Positions 8,528 to 18,072 of a DNA stretch of 64,000 bases are shown in pieces (within the stretch, counting starts at the first letter, position 1; each line of letters begins with the position of its first letter). The DNA comes from CAVRCA01 sp963719345. GTDB taxonomy: Bacteria > Pseudomonadota > Alphaproteobacteria > Acetobacterales > Acetobacteraceae. The stretch spans positions 744,001 to 808,000 of the forward strand of contig CAVRCA010000003.1 of the NCBI GenBank assembly GCA_963719345.1. Reading direction: 5' to 3'. A program made the translations under genes and the position numbers. Below the pieces are notes generated by a model. That model worked only from the letters and a program-made list of their open reading frames with translations. It was not told the origin of the DNA and searched no databases.

Positions 8528-10744
8528 CTAGAACGGCAGGGCGTGTTCCCTCGCCCAGGTGATGAGGGGCTCACGCAAGCTCGCCTCTCCGGCGCCGTAG
8601 CGCCGGGCGGCAGCCAGCACGGCGCGGAACTCGCCAAGATCGAGCTGCGCCAGCGTTGCCTTGACCGGCAGGACGCCGGGAGCCGGCATCGACAGGGTGG
8701 TGAACCCGAGCGCGGCCAACACCATCGCCTCCAACGGCCGTGACGCGGCCTCGCCGCACAGCGACACCGGCACCCCCGCCGCCTGCGCCGCGATCACCAA
8801 CTGCTCGAGCATGTCGAGCACCGGCGGCGACAGCAGATCATACCGTCCGGACAGAGCCGGGTTGCTGCGATCGGCAGCGAACAGGAACTGCAACAGGTCG
8901 TTGGAACCGACCGAGACGAAATCGGCCTCGCCCAGCAGCGCCGGCAGCTGCCACATCAGCGCCGGGACTTCCAGCATGGTGCCGACCTCGACCCGCTCCG
9001 GTGCCGGGCGGACGCGTCGCGCCTCCGCTTCGAAAAGCGCCCGAGCGGCGCGGAACTCAGCCACCGTCGCAACCATCGGGAACATCACCGACAGCGGCCG
9101 GCCGGCCGCCGCCAGCAGCAGCGCCCGTATCTGCCGCCGCAGCAGCACCGGGCGATCCAGCCCGATCCGCAGGCTGCGCCAGCCCATCGCCGGGTTCTCC
9201 TCCTCGGTCGGGGTGAAGCCCGGCAGCAACTTGTCCCCGCCGAGGTCGAGCGTGCGGAACAATACGGGCCGCTCGCCGGCGGCATCGAGCACGCGGGAAT
9301 AGATCAGGGCCTGTTCAGCGGTATCGACGATCGCCCCGCGGGCCAGCATCGCGATCTCGGTGCGGAACAGCCCGATGCCCTCGGCCCCCGTGATGTCAAG
9401 CTGATCCAGCTCCAGGCTCAACCCGACATTAAGCATGAGCCGCAGCCGCACGCCGTCCGCGGTCAGTGCCGGCTTGTGACGCAGCGCCTCCCAGCCGGCG
9501 GCCCGCAGGGAGCGTGCCTCGAGGGCGCGCGCATAGATCTGTAGAACGTCGTTCTCGGGCCGCAGGAACAGCTGGCTCTCATCGGCATCCAGCACCCCGT
9601 CATCCCCCGGCTCGGCCGCGTCGACCGCGCCGCGGGCACCTCCGAGCATCGGCAGGCCGAGTGCCCGCGCCATGATGGCGGCGTGTCCGCCCGCGCTGCC
9701 CTCCTCGACCACTACCCCGGCGACCCCGCGGGCATGCCAGTCCAGCAGTTCGGCCGGCCCGAGCCGCCGGGCCAGCAGGATGGCGCCGGGACGGCAGGGC
9801 GACACCGCCGTCGCGCCGTCGAGCTCGGCGAGCACCCGGCCGGCAAGATCCTCGATGTCGGCCAGCCGCTCGCGGAGGTATGGATCGGCGAGCCGCCGCA
9901 TCCGGCTCTGCAACTCGGTGGCGACGCGCTGCACCGCCGCCTCCGCCGTGAGGCCGCCGCGGATGGCGCCCCCGACGCGCCGCAGCCAGCCGGTATCGGC
10001 CGCTAGCAGCCGATACGCTTCCAGCACCTCGCGAGGGCCGTCGCCATCGGGCAGCCGGTCGGCGATCAGCTCATCGAGCCGGTGCTGCATGCGCTCGGCG
10101 GCAATGCGGAGGCGTTCGAGTTCGGCCTTGGGATCATCGGCCAGCAGGCGGCGCGCAACGAAGCGGGGCGCATGGAGGACCACGGGACCGATCACGATGC
10201 CGGCGGCCAGCGTCTTGCCGGTGAACACGCGCGGCAGGGTGGAGGCAACCCCCTCCTCCGCGCCGTCCGACGCGCCCGCCGAGGCGAGCACCTCGGCAAG
10301 CAGCATCGCCACCGTCTCCAGCACCTCCACCTCGATGTCGGTGTAGGTGCGGGGCGACCGGTTCTGCACCACCAGTACCCCATGCGTGTGGCCGGCGCGG
10401 CGGATCGGGATGGCGAGCAGCGAGGTGTAGGGCTCCTCGCCGGTTTCGGGTCGGTAGGCGAAACCGGGATGGTTCTGGGCGTCCGGCAGGTTCATCACCT
10501 CCCCGGTCGCCGCGCACAGGCCGACGATCCCCTCCCCGACCCGCAGCCGTGTGTGACCCACCGCGTCCCGCCGCAGACCGAACGTCGCGGTCAGCTCCAG
10601 CAGGTCGCCGGGACGCATCGCGTAGATCGAGCAGACCTCGGCGCCAAGCTCGGCCGCGATCATGCTGGCGAGGTCCGACAGCCGGGCGGCGCCGCTGGCC
10701 ATCGTTTCGCGCAGGCGGGCCAGCAGCCGGCGGGGCGACGACAC
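8528..10744 (-). CDS. ptsP: Phosphoenolpyruvate-protein phosphotransferase, nitrogen PTS enzyme I
   Basis: 738 residues. An N-terminal GAF domain (SMIAAELGAEVCSIYAM to LLAEVLAS) is followed by the enzyme I modules. The phosphorylated histidine is in SAGGHAAIMARALGLPML. The PEP-binding barrel contains GIGLFRTEIAML, VGTMLEVPALMW, SVGSNDLLQFLFAADR and the conserved Cys of VSLCGEAAS. It autophosphorylates from PEP and passes phosphate to NPr, feeding regulatory EIIA proteins that sense nitrogen status. It lies 4 bases downstream of the nitronate-monooxygenase-like gene and so is probably cotranscribed with it and lysC. Confidence 0.92.
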   Translation of the reverse strand: MSSPRRLLARLRETMASGAARLSDLASMIAAELGAEVCSIYAMRPGDLLELTATFGLRRDAVGHTRLRVGEGIVGLCAATGEVMNLPDAQNHPGFAYRPETGEEPYTSLLAIPIRRAGHTHGVLVVQNRSPRTYTDIEVEVLETVAMLLAEVLASAGASDGAEEGVASTLPRVFTGKTLAAGIVIGPVVLHAPRFVARRLLADDPKAELERLRIAAERMQHRLDELIADRLPDGDGPREVLEAYRLLAADTGWLRRVGGAIRGGLTAEAAVQRVATELQSRMRRLADPYLRERLADIEDLAGRVLAELDGATAVSPCRPGAILLARRLGPAELLDWHARGVAGVVVEEGSAGGHAAIMARALGLPMLGGARGAVDAAEPGDDGVLDADESQLFLRPENDVLQIYARALEARSLRAAGWEALRHKPALTADGVRLRLMLNVGLSLELDQLDITGAEGIGLFRTEIAMLARGAIVDTAEQALIYSRVLDAAGERPVLFRTLDLGGDKLLPGFTPTEEENPAMGWRSLRIGLDRPVLLRRQIRALLLAAAGRPLSVMFPMVATVAEFRAARALFEAEARRVRPAPERVEVGTMLEVPALMWQLPALLGEADFVSVGSNDLLQFLFAADRSNPALSGRYDLLSPPVLDMLEQLVIAAQAAGVPVSLCGEAASRPLEAMVLAALGFTTLSMPAPGVLPVKATLAQLDLGEFRAVLAAARRYGAGEASLREPLITWAREHALPF

Positions 10745-10748
10745 CCGG

Positions 10749-11837
10749 TCAGCCGTCGCGGCTGACGGACCCCGCGGCGGAGCCCGCCAGCCCGTCCCGG
10801 CGGGCCAGGGCGGCGGTCGCCTGGTCCAAGAGTTCCGCGATGATGGCGGCGACCGGCTGCTCGGCCGTCACCATGCCGACCGACTGGCCGGCCATCACGG
10901 AGCCGTTCTCGACGTCGCCCTCGATCACCGCTCGACGCAGCGCGCCCGCCCAAAAATGCTCGATCTCCAGCTGCGCCGCCTCCTTCGAGAGCTCGCCTGA
11001 CTGGAACCGCTCCCGCGTCGCCGCCTGGTGCTCGACGAACCGCCTCGTCCCGGCGTTCACCAAGCCGCGCACCGGGATGACCGGAAACCGCTCATCGAGC
11101 TGCACCGAGGGCAGCGCGTCGCGCGCGGCGGCGCGGACGAACGCCTGCTTGAAGCGCGCATGGGCGATCGACTCGGTCGCCGCGGCGAAGCGGGTGCCGA
11201 GCTGAGCGCCCGACGCCCCCATTTCGAGGAAGGCGAGGATGGCCTCGCCGCGCCCAAGGCCGCCGGCGACGAACACCGGGACTTCGCGGATCGCCGGCAG
11301 GATCTCCTGGGCCAGCACGGTCAGGCTCACCGGCCCGATATGGCCGCCGGCTTCGGACCCCTCGATCACCAGCGCATCGGCGCCGGACCGGATCAGCCGT
11401 TTCGCCAGCACCAGCGCGGGGGCGAAGGCAATCAGCTTCGCACCGCCGTCCTTGACCGCGCGCACCGCGCCCCCCGGCGGGATGCCGCCGGCCAGCACGA
11501 TATGGCCAACCCCGGCGTCGAGGCAGACCTGGACCAGGACGTCCAGCGCCGGGTGCAGGGTGATCAGGTTGACGCCGAAAGGCCGGTCGGTGAGCGCCTG
11601 CGTCGCCGCGATCTCGGCGGCGAGCAGGTCCGGTCCCATCGCTCCGCAGGCGATCACCCCGAACCCGCCCGCGTCGGAGATCGCGGCGACCAGGTGGCGT
11701 TCGCTGACCCAGCTCATGGCGCCGCCGAGGATGGCCACCTCGCAGCCGAGAAATTGCGTGCCGCGTTCCCACAGCGCGTCGAGGCTCGCCCGGGCCGCGT
11801 GGCGCGCCAGGGCCGGCGGCGTGGTGTCAGGCGGCAT
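10749..11837 (-). CDS. Nitronate monooxygenase-like flavoprotein
   Basis: About 362 residues in the 2-nitropropane dioxygenase/NMO TIM-barrel family, which binds FMN and oxidises nitronates or acts as an enoyl reductase-like flavoprotein. Supporting text: ILGGAMSWVSERHLVAAISDAGGFG, the FMN-phosphate region VFVAGGLGRGEAILAFLEMGASGAQLGTRF, and the histidine region EGSEAGGHIGP. The start ATG at 11837 overlaps the end of lysC by about 11 bases, implying coupling. Substrate is unknown; the lysC and ptsP neighbours suggest only shared transcription. Confidence 0.8.
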   Translation of the reverse strand: MPPDTTPPALARHAARASLDALWERGTQFLGCEVAILGGAMSWVSERHLVAAISDAGGFGVIACGAMGPDLLAAEIAATQALTDRPFGVNLITLHPALDVLVQVCLDAGVGHIVLAGGIPPGGAVRAVKDGGAKLIAFAPALVLAKRLIRSGADALVIEGSEAGGHIGPVSLTVLAQEILPAIREVPVFVAGGLGRGEAILAFLEMGASGAQLGTRFAAATESIAHARFKQAFVRAAARDALPSVQLDERFPVIPVRGLVNAGTRRFVEHQAATRERFQSGELSKEAAQLEIEHFWAGALRRAVIEGDVENGSVMAGQSVGMVTAEQPVAAIIAELLDQATAALARRDGLAGSAAGSVSRDG

Positions 11838-13044
11838 CGAGACCGTAGGCGCTGTGCAGGGCGCGAACCGCCAGTTCGGTGTATTCGGCGGCAATCAGCA
11901 CGCTGATCTTGATTTCGCTGGTCGAGATCACCTGGATGTTGATCGCCTTGTCGGCGAGGGCGCGGAACATGGTGTTGGCCACCCCGGCATGGCTGCGCAT
12001 GCCGACGCCGACCACGCTGAGCTTGGCGACATCGGGGTCGGTGACGACCTCGGCCCAGCCGATCTGGGGGGCCACTTCGGCCAGGGTGGCTTCGGCCCGC
12101 GGCAGGTCGGCGCGGCCGACCGTGAAGGTAAGGTCGGTCATGCCGTCGGCCGAGATGTTCTGCACGATCATGTCGACATTGACGTTCTGGGTCGACAGCG
12201 CCCCGAACATCGCCGCCGCGATCCCCGGCCGGTCGGGGACGCTTCGCAGCGTAATCTTCGCCTCGTCGCGGGAATACGCGATCCCGGACACGATTTCCTT
12301 TTCCACGATCTCGTCCTCGTCCACCACGAGATACCCGGGCATGTCCGTAAAGCTGGACAGCACCTGCAAGCGCACCCTCTCGTTCATCGCCAATTCGACG
12401 CTGCGGGTCTGCAGCACCTTGGCGCCCACCGAGGCGAGCTCCAGCATCTCCTCGTAGCTGATCTTAGCGAGCTTGCGGGCCTTCGCAACGATGCGGGGGT
12501 CCGTGGTGTAGACGCCGTCGACATCGGTGTAGATGTCGCAGCGGTCGGCGCCGAGTGCCGCGGCGAGCGCCACCGCCGAGGTGTCGGAGCCGCCGCGTCC
12601 CAGCGTTGTGATCCGGTTGTCCGGGCCGAGCCCCTGGAAGCCGGCGACCACCGGCACCTGCCGCGCCTGCATGCGGCGGCTCAGCTCCTCCCCCTGGACC
12701 GACTGGATGCGCGCCTTGCCGTGCGCGCCGTCGGTGCGGATCGGGATCTGCCAGCCCTGCCAGGAGCGGGCGTCCACGCCCTGCTCCTGCAAGGCGATCG
12801 CCAGCAGGCCGGTGGTGACCTGCTCGCCGGTCGCCACGACGGCGTCGTACTCGCGCGCGTCGTGAAGCGGCGCGAGCGACTGGCACCAGCCGACGAGCTG
12901 GTTCGTGGTGCCCGCCATGGCGGACACGACGACCGCGACCTCGTGCCCCGCCTCGACCTCGCGCTTGATCCGGGCGGCAACGGTTCTGATGCGGTCGAGA
13001 TCGGCCACCGAGGTGCCGCCGAACTTCATCACAATCCGTGCCAT
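11827..13044 (-). CDS. lysC: Aspartate kinase
   Basis: About 405 residues. Phosphorylates aspartate as the first step to lysine, threonine, methionine and diaminopimelate. The start MARIVMKFGGTSVADLDRI carries the invariant KFGGTS motif. GRGGSDTSAVALAAALGA and DVDGVYTTDPRI belong to the kinase domain. The C-terminal half has two ACT domains (ITLRSVPDRPGIAAAMF; LSVVGVGMRSHAGVANTMF) that give feedback control by end products. ATG at 13044 is chosen because KFGGTS starts 7 residues in. It is divergent from ubiG. Confidence 0.95.
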   Translation of the reverse strand: MARIVMKFGGTSVADLDRIRTVAARIKREVEAGHEVAVVVSAMAGTTNQLVGWCQSLAPLHDAREYDAVVATGEQVTTGLLAIALQEQGVDARSWQGWQIPIRTDGAHGKARIQSVQGEELSRRMQARQVPVVAGFQGLGPDNRITTLGRGGSDTSAVALAAALGADRCDIYTDVDGVYTTDPRIVAKARKLAKISYEEMLELASVGAKVLQTRSVELAMNERVRLQVLSSFTDMPGYLVVDEDEIVEKEIVSGIAYSRDEAKITLRSVPDRPGIAAAMFGALSTQNVNVDMIVQNISADGMTDLTFTVGRADLPRAEATLAEVAPQIGWAEVVTDPDVAKLSVVGVGMRSHAGVANTMFRALADKAINIQVISTSEIKISVLIAAEYTELAVRALHSAYGLDAA

Positions 13045-13148
13045 GCGCTTGGCGGTGCTTCCTGTGGTTGCAGTCCGACGCCCGACTCGATGGTGGATTG
13101 CACGCCGGTCGAAGCGGCACACATACTGTCCTGATCCCTGAACCGCAA

Positions 13149-13898
13149 ATGAAGCGAGCGGCACCGATGCACGCGGCCGAAGCGAACGAGACGGGTCTCC
13201 CGAACGCCTCGCCGGCCGAGCTGGCCCGGTTCGACGCGTTGGCCGCGCGCTGGTGGGACCCGGACGGCCCGATGCGGCCGTTGCACCGCATGAACGGGCT
13301 GCGCGTCGGCTGGATCGCCGAGCGGATCGCCCTCCACCATGCCGATCCGGCTCGGGTGCGGCTGCTCGACATCGGCTGCGGCGCCGGCATCGCCGCCGAG
13401 GCGCTGGCCGGGCACGGCTACGACGTGCTGGGGGTGGACGCGGCCGGCGAGGCGATCGAGGCGGCCCGCATCCACGCCGCCGGCACCGACCTGCGGCTCG
13501 CCTACCGCACCGGCGTCGCCGAGGATTTTTCGGGCGAGCGGTTCGACGTGGTGACGGCGCTCGAGGTGATCGAGCACGTGCCGGACCCGGCGGCGTTCGT
13601 CGCCACGCTCGGCGGCCTGCTCGCGCCGGGCGGGCTGCTGTTCCTGTCGACCCTGAACCGGACGTCGCGCGCGTTCCTCGTCGCCAAGCTCGGCGCCGAA
13701 TACGTGCTGCGCTGGCTGCCGCGCGGCACGCATGATTGGGGCAAGTTCATCAAGCCCGCCGAGCTCGGTGCGATGCTGCGCGGCGCCGGGCTGCGCGTCA
13801 CGGACCTGTCCGGCATGACGTTCGACCCGGGCGGCGGCCAGTGGCGCGCCAGCCGCGATCTCGGCGTCAACTACATCGTCGCCGCCGAGGCGGCGTGA
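13149..13898 (+). CDS. ubiG: Ubiquinone biosynthesis O-methyltransferase
   Basis: About 249 residues. UbiG performs both O-methylations of ubiquinone synthesis with SAM. Text typical of the family: FDALAARWWDPDGPMRPLHRMNGLRVGWI, the SAM loop LLDIGCGAGIAAEALA, ALEVIEHVPDPAAF, LFLSTLNRTSRAFLVAKLGAEYVLRWLPRGTHDW and a C-terminal VNYIVAAEAA. ATG at 13149 is used; ATG at 13167 is an equally possible start. It stands alone on the plus strand, divergent from lysC, the usual pairing in Rhodospirillales. Confidence 0.93.
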   Translation: MKRAAPMHAAEANETGLPNASPAELARFDALAARWWDPDGPMRPLHRMNGLRVGWIAERIALHHADPARVRLLDIGCGAGIAAEALAGHGYDVLGVDAAGEAIEAARIHAAGTDLRLAYRTGVAEDFSGERFDVVTALEVIEHVPDPAAFVATLGGLLAPGGLLFLSTLNRTSRAFLVAKLGAEYVLRWLPRGTHDWGKFIKPAELGAMLRGAGLRVTDLSGMTFDPGGGQWRASRDLGVNYIVAAEAA

Positions 13899-14005
13899 CC
13901 GCGCGGCTGTAGGCTGGCAGGTCGCCTGGTTCCTTCCTAGCCTGCCGGTCTGGCCTGGCGTACCAGTCCGCTCAAGCCGGACCGGACCACACGGGAGAGC
14001 CGCGA

Positions 14006-14920
14006 ATGCCCGAGATCATCCTGCACCATTATGCCTTGTCGCCTTACTCGGAGAAGGTGCGCCTCGCCTTCGGCCTGAAACGGCTTGCCTGGCGCTCCGT
14101 CCACATTTCGCCGGTGACGCCCCGGCCCGAGCTGATGCCGATGACCGGCGGCTACCGGCGCACCCCGGTCATGCAAGTCGGCGCCGACATCTACTGCGAC
14201 ACCCAGCTGATCCTGCGCGCGCTCGACCGGATGCACCCCGAGCCGAGCCTGTTCCCCGGCGGAACGCAGGGCGTCGCAACCGCGCTCGCGTGGTGGTGGG
14301 ACCGATCGACCTTCCTGCCCGCCGTCGGCGTCGTTGCCGGGCTGAACCCGGACCGGTTCACCCCGGATTTCGTCGCGGAGCGAAGGGGTTTCCTCGGCTT
14401 CGATCTGACCGAAATGGCGCCGGACCTGCCGCTGTTCGTCCAGCGCGTGAGCGCCCATCTCGGCTGGCTCACCTGGATGCTCGAGGACGGGCGGCCGTTC
14501 TTGCTGGGAGCCGACCCGAGTGCCGCCGACATCACCGCCTATCATACGATCTGGTTCATGCGCCAGAACGGCGGCGCCAGGGCCGAAGCGATGCTGCCGC
14601 TCGCCAGTGTCGGGGCCTGGTTCGACCGTGTGGCAGCACTTGGGCACGGCACGGAGCAGGCGATGTCGGCGGGCGAGGCGCTTGCCGTCGCCAAAGCGGC
14701 CGAGCCGGCCGCGGCGGGCATCCCGGCCGACGGTGACCCCTCGGGACTGAAGCCGGGTCAGCGCGTGAGCGTGACGCCGGACGACACGGGCCGCGATCCG
14801 GTCATCGGGACATTGGTCGCCGCCGACGCGCAGGAGATCGTCGTACGGCGCGACGACCCGCTTGTCGGCGCGGTCCAGGTGCATTTCCCGCGGGCCGGGT
14901 TCGACGCGCTGCCGGCATAG
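14006..14920 (+). CDS. Glutathione S-transferase family protein
   Basis: 304 residues. A thioredoxin-like N-terminal domain (MPEIILHHYALSPYSEKVRLAFGLKRL, TPVMQVGADIYCDTQLILRAL) is followed by a helical C-terminal domain (FLLGADPSAADITAYHTIWF). The C-terminal about 65 residues (GLKPGQRVSVTPDDTGRDPVIGTLVAADAQEIVVRRDD) look like a small beta-rich extension not found in minimal GSTs. It probably conjugates glutathione to electrophiles; the substrate is unknown. A Ser/Tyr pair in ALSPYSEK occupies the usual catalytic loop. Confidence 0.85.
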   Translation: MPEIILHHYALSPYSEKVRLAFGLKRLAWRSVHISPVTPRPELMPMTGGYRRTPVMQVGADIYCDTQLILRALDRMHPEPSLFPGGTQGVATALAWWWDRSTFLPAVGVVAGLNPDRFTPDFVAERRGFLGFDLTEMAPDLPLFVQRVSAHLGWLTWMLEDGRPFLLGADPSAADITAYHTIWFMRQNGGARAEAMLPLASVGAWFDRVAALGHGTEQAMSAGEALAVAKAAEPAAAGIPADGDPSGLKPGQRVSVTPDDTGRDPVIGTLVAADAQEIVVRRDDPLVGAVQVHFPRAGFDALPA

Positions 14921-14950
14921 CCGGCGCGGTCGAGCCGGCGGAGCCGACCC

Positions 14951-15436
14951 TCAGCCGTCGGCGCGCGGGACCCAGGGGACGCGGTTGACGTCGATCCCCT
15001 CGTCGGCCAGTGCCTCCGCCTGCTCCTCGGTGGCCTCGCCGTAGATGCCGCGGGGGTCGCTCTCGCCGCGATGGATCTTGCGCGCCTCGTCGGCGAATTG
15101 TTCCCCAACGTAGTCGCAGTTCTTCTCGATCTCGGCCCGAACCCGCTGGAGCATGGCGAACACCTGCGCCGGCATCGGTGGACCGGACGGCGCCGGCTTG
15201 GCCACCGGCGCGGGAGCCTCGGCGGGGGCGGCAGGCGCGGGCGGCGGCTCCGGGGCGGCGGGACGCGGCCCCTTCTTCGGCACCGCCGGCGTCATCAGCG
15301 CCCGCTCGACCTTGGTGTCGCCGCACTCCGGGCAGTCGACCAGGCCGGAAGCCGCCTGCTGCTCGAACGCGGCGCTGTCGCGGAACCAGCCGTCGAACGA
15401 ATGGGCGTGGCTGCAACGGAGTTGATAGTGGATCAC
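14951..15436 (-). CDS. DUF1178 family protein
   Basis: 161 residues. It begins MIHYQLRCSHAHSFDGWFRDSAAFEQQ and has a CPECG motif, so it resembles a small zinc-ribbon protein. A Pro/Ala-rich linker follows. The C-terminal DUF1178 signature is in NCDYVGEQFADEARKIHRGE and GIYGEATEEQAEALADEGI. The family is widespread in proteobacteria and uncharacterised. It lies 38 bases upstream of the glutaredoxin-like gene on the same strand, its common neighbour. Confidence 0.88.
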   Translation of the reverse strand: MIHYQLRCSHAHSFDGWFRDSAAFEQQAASGLVDCPECGDTKVERALMTPAVPKKGPRPAAPEPPPAPAAPAEAPAPVAKPAPSGPPMPAQVFAMLQRVRAEIEKNCDYVGEQFADEARKIHRGESDPRGIYGEATEEQAEALADEGIDVNRVPWVPRADG

Positions 15437-15474
15437 GCGACTATGCCATCAACCGAAAAGGGCAAATCAACGTA

Positions 15475-15736
15475 TCAAGCCGCCCGCAGCAGCGGGTCGA
15501 GCTTGCCGGCGCGGTCGAGCGCCTCGAGATCGTCGCAGCCGCCGATGTGCCGGCCGGCGATGAAGATCTGCGGCACCGAGGTCCGGCCGCCCGAACGCTG
15601 CACCGACTCGCGCCGCTCGGCCGAACCCTGGGGTGCGTGGATCTCGCGGAAGGCAGCCTGCTTGCCGTCGAGGATGCGCTTGGCGCGGGCGCAGGTACGG
15701 GCACCAGTCCTGGGTGTAGATCTCGATTTCGGGCAT
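15475..15736 (-). pseudogene. grxC: Glutaredoxin 3, frameshifted in the active site
   Basis: A small thiol-disulfide oxidoreductase using glutathione. It starts MPEIEIYTQDWCPY in one frame and continues CARAKRILDGKQAAFREI to RAGKLDPLLRAA in the next. An extra C near 15695 falls exactly inside the CPYC redox motif. Removing it gives an intact 86-residue Grx with CPYC, the cis-Pro loop TSVPQIFI and the glutathione-binding IGGCDDLEAL. Because the break hits the active-site codon in an otherwise conserved gene, it is probably a sequence error. Confidence 0.82.
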
Positions 15737-15842
15737 CTCTGTCTCCTTGCCGTAAAGATCGGGAGTTTTGTCGCTCGCCACAAGGGCCGCTTGCCGGCCA
15801 CCGCCGTCCCGGCAAGAGTGCGGCTGACGCGAGGGGGGACCC

Positions 15843-16968
15843 ATGCTGCAACCGCCGCCGGCCCAACCGGGGATGCGCGAGGACGAGATCGACACACCCG
15901 CCCTGCTGATCGATCTCGACGCGCTGGAGACCAACCTCGACACCATGGCGGGCCTGCTGGCGCCGACCGGGGCGCGGCTGCGGGCGCACGCCAAAACGCA
16001 CAAATCGCCGGTGATCGCGCATCTGCAGATGGTGCGGGGGGCGGTCGGGCAATGCGTGCAGAAGGTCGCCGAGGCGGAAGCGCTGGCCTGGAGCGGCGTG
16101 CCGGACATCCTGGTCAGCAACGAGGTGGTCGGCGCGCCCAAGCTCGCCCGCTTCGCGGCACTGAGCGGGATTTCCCGGGTCGCGATCTGCGCCGATGACG
16201 CGGCCCAGATCGGCGCGATCGAGGCGGCGGCGCGGGAGGCCGGGGTACGGTTGACCGTGCTGGTGGAGATCGACGTCGGCGCCGGCCGCTGCGGCGTGGC
16301 GCCCGGCCCGGAGGCGGTGGCGCTGGCCGAAAAAATCGCCGGATCGCGCCACCTCGCGTTCGGCGGGCTGCAAGCCTACCAGGGCAGCGCGCAACACAAG
16401 CGCACGCACGAGGAGCGCACGGCGTTGATCGCGACCGCCGCCGAGGGCGCCCGCCGGACCGTGGAGCAGTTGCGCCAGCAGGGGCTCGCCTTGCCCCATC
16501 GTCGGCGGCGGCGGCACCGGGACGTTCGGGCTTGAGGCGGGCTCGGGCGTCTACACCGAAATCCAGGCCGGCAGTTACGTGTTCATGGATGCAGACTACG
16601 CCCGCAACCGGGACGTCACTGGTGCGCCCGTCAGCCAGTTCCGCCAGGCGCTGTTCGTGCTCTCCACCGTGATGAGCGCGGCGCGTCCCGGCCTCGCGGT
16701 GCTCGATGCCGGGCTGAAGGCGCTGGCGTTCGACTTCGGCATGCCCGAGATCTGGCACCGCCCGGATATTTCTTACGTCAGCGCCTCGGACGAGCACGGC
16801 AAGCTCAACTTCGGGCCGGAGACGACGGCGCCGAAGCTCGGCGAGAAACTGCGGCTGGTTCCCGGCCATTGCGACCCGACGGTGGACCGCTACGACTGGT
16901 ATGTCGGCGTGCGCGCCGGCCGGGTCGAATGCCTGTGGCCGATCGCCGCGCGCGGCGGCCTGAGCTGA
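15843..16968 (+). pseudogene. DSD1-type PLP enzyme (D-threonine aldolase-like), frameshifted
   Basis: A fold-type III PLP enzyme related to D-threonine aldolase, D-serine dehydratase and D-3-hydroxyaspartate aldolase. The N-terminal frame reads IDTPALLIDLDALETNLDTM, with the PLP lysine region LRAHAKTHKSP, and ends in QQGLALP. An extra C in the CCCC run near 16494-16497 shifts the frame. The rest continues IVGGGGTGTFGLEAGSGVYTE to AARGGLS, with the metal-binding GHCDPTVDRYD near the end. The restored protein is about 375 residues, full length. The exact substrate is not readable. Confidence 0.82.
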
Positions 16969-17095
16969 CCGGCGCGGCGAAAGAACCGCTCGCTTCTGAA
17001 CTTCTAGGATCAGGGTAGAACAGCGACGGCGTCGGGAGTGGGTCCCGACGCCGCCTACGCGGCCGAGGCTGGCCGGCCGCCCTGGGAGACCAACC

Positions 17096-17170
17096 ATGAT
17101 GCAACATGGATGGCTGCCGCTGACCATGATCACCTTGGTCGTTCGGATCAAGGTGCGCGTGAAGAGGTAG
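17096..17170 (+). CDS. Possible 24-residue membrane peptide
   Basis: A short frame encoding MMQHGWLPLTMITLVVRIKV followed by RVKR. GGGAG stands 8 bases before the ATG at 17096. The peptide has a hydrophobic core and a strongly basic C-terminus, the profile of small single-pass membrane proteins. It sits alone between the D-threonine-aldolase-like gene and the convergent cheR. No homologue is recognised; expression is unproven. Confidence 0.25.
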   Translation: MMQHGWLPLTMITLVVRIKVRVKR

Positions 17171-17178
17171 GCGATGCC

Positions 17179-17197
17179 CCCGGTTCGGGCAACCGGG
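17179..17197. terminator. Hairpin between convergent genes
   Basis: A perfect 7-bp stem CCCGGTT/AACCGGG with a 5-base loop. It lies 23 bases beyond the cheR stop and downstream of the plus-strand genes, a position suited to a bidirectional terminator. No T-run follows on either strand, so termination is inferred from position only. Confidence 0.3.
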
Positions 17198-17220
17198 CCG
17201 GGGGTCCCGGGTATGCCGGA

Positions 17221-18072
17221 TCACGCGGCGGCGGCCCGCAGCGTGGGAGTGGTACGCGTGGCCGGCGCCAGCCCATAGACGCCGCGTTCGCCGGGCAGCG
17301 GCACGAAACGGTCGGTGATCCCGAGCACGGTTTCCGAGCCGCCGAGATAGAGCAGGCCGTCAGCCGGCATCTGGCGCGCGATCGCCTCCAGCACGCGGGC
17401 CTTGGTCGGCTGGTCGAAGTAGATCAGCACGTTGCGGCAGAACACGATGTCGAATTGCCCCAACGGGCGCAGATCCGACAGCAGGTTCCACTCGCGGAAC
17501 TGCACCATGCCGCGCAGCGCCTCGACGGCCCGCCAGCCGGCGGCATCCTTGCGGAAATACCTGACCAGCATCTGCATCGGCAGGCCGCGCTGGATCTCGA
17601 ACTGGGAGTAGAGACCCTCGGCGGCGCGGGCCAGTTGCTCGCGGGCGAGATCGGTGCCGACGATCTCCACCCGGCGCTGCCCGGCGGCGGCGCGCATATC
17701 CGAGACGATCATGGCCAGCGAGTAGGCTTCCTGGCCGGACGAACTCGCTGCCGACCAGATCCGGACGGGCGCGCCCGGCGGCCGGCTGGCGAACAGGGTC
17801 GGCAGGGCGTGCGCCCGGACATGGGCGAACGGCTTGTCGTCGCGGAAGAAGAAACTCTCGTTGGTGGTCATCGCCTCGACCACGGCCCGAACCAGGGGCT
17901 CGGCCGCGGAGGCGCGCAGCCTGTCCGCCAATGCATCGAGATCGCGCAGGCCCTCGCGCTTGAGGATCGGGCCAAGCCGGACCTCCAGCAGGTAGAGCTT
18001 GTCCGGCCCGATCACCAGCCCGGAACGGGCGCGCAACAGCGCGGCGACGAAGTCGAACGAGGCGGGTGTCAT
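17221..18072 (-). CDS. cheR: Chemotaxis protein methyltransferase
   Basis: 283 residues. Transfers methyl groups from SAM to receptor glutamates. It has the N-terminal helical CheR domain (FVAALLRARSGLVIGPDKLYLLEVRL, EAMTTNESFFFRD) and the SAM-binding fold (VRIWSAASSSGQEAYSLAMI, FDIVFCRNVLIYFDQPTK). The ATG at 18072 overlaps the cheB stop (ATGA). A frame error in cheB makes a false CheB-CheR fusion appear if frames are read literally. It is the last gene of the chemotaxis-type operon. Confidence 0.9.
   Translation of the reverse strand: MTPASFDFVAALLRARSGLVIGPDKLYLLEVRLGPILKREGLRDLDALADRLRASAAEPLVRAVVEAMTTNESFFFRDDKPFAHVRAHALPTLFASRPPGAPVRIWSAASSSGQEAYSLAMIVSDMRAAAGQRRVEIVGTDLAREQLARAAEGLYSQFEIQRGLPMQMLVRYFRKDAAGWRAVEALRGMVQFREWNLLSDLRPLGQFDIVFCRNVLIYFDQPTKARVLEAIARQMPADGLLYLGGSETVLGITDRFVPLPGERGVYGLAPATRTTPTLRAAAA

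Noticed and set aside
11239..13134. 631-codon plus-strand frame
   Set aside because: Antisense shadow of the nitronate monooxygenase-like gene and lysC.
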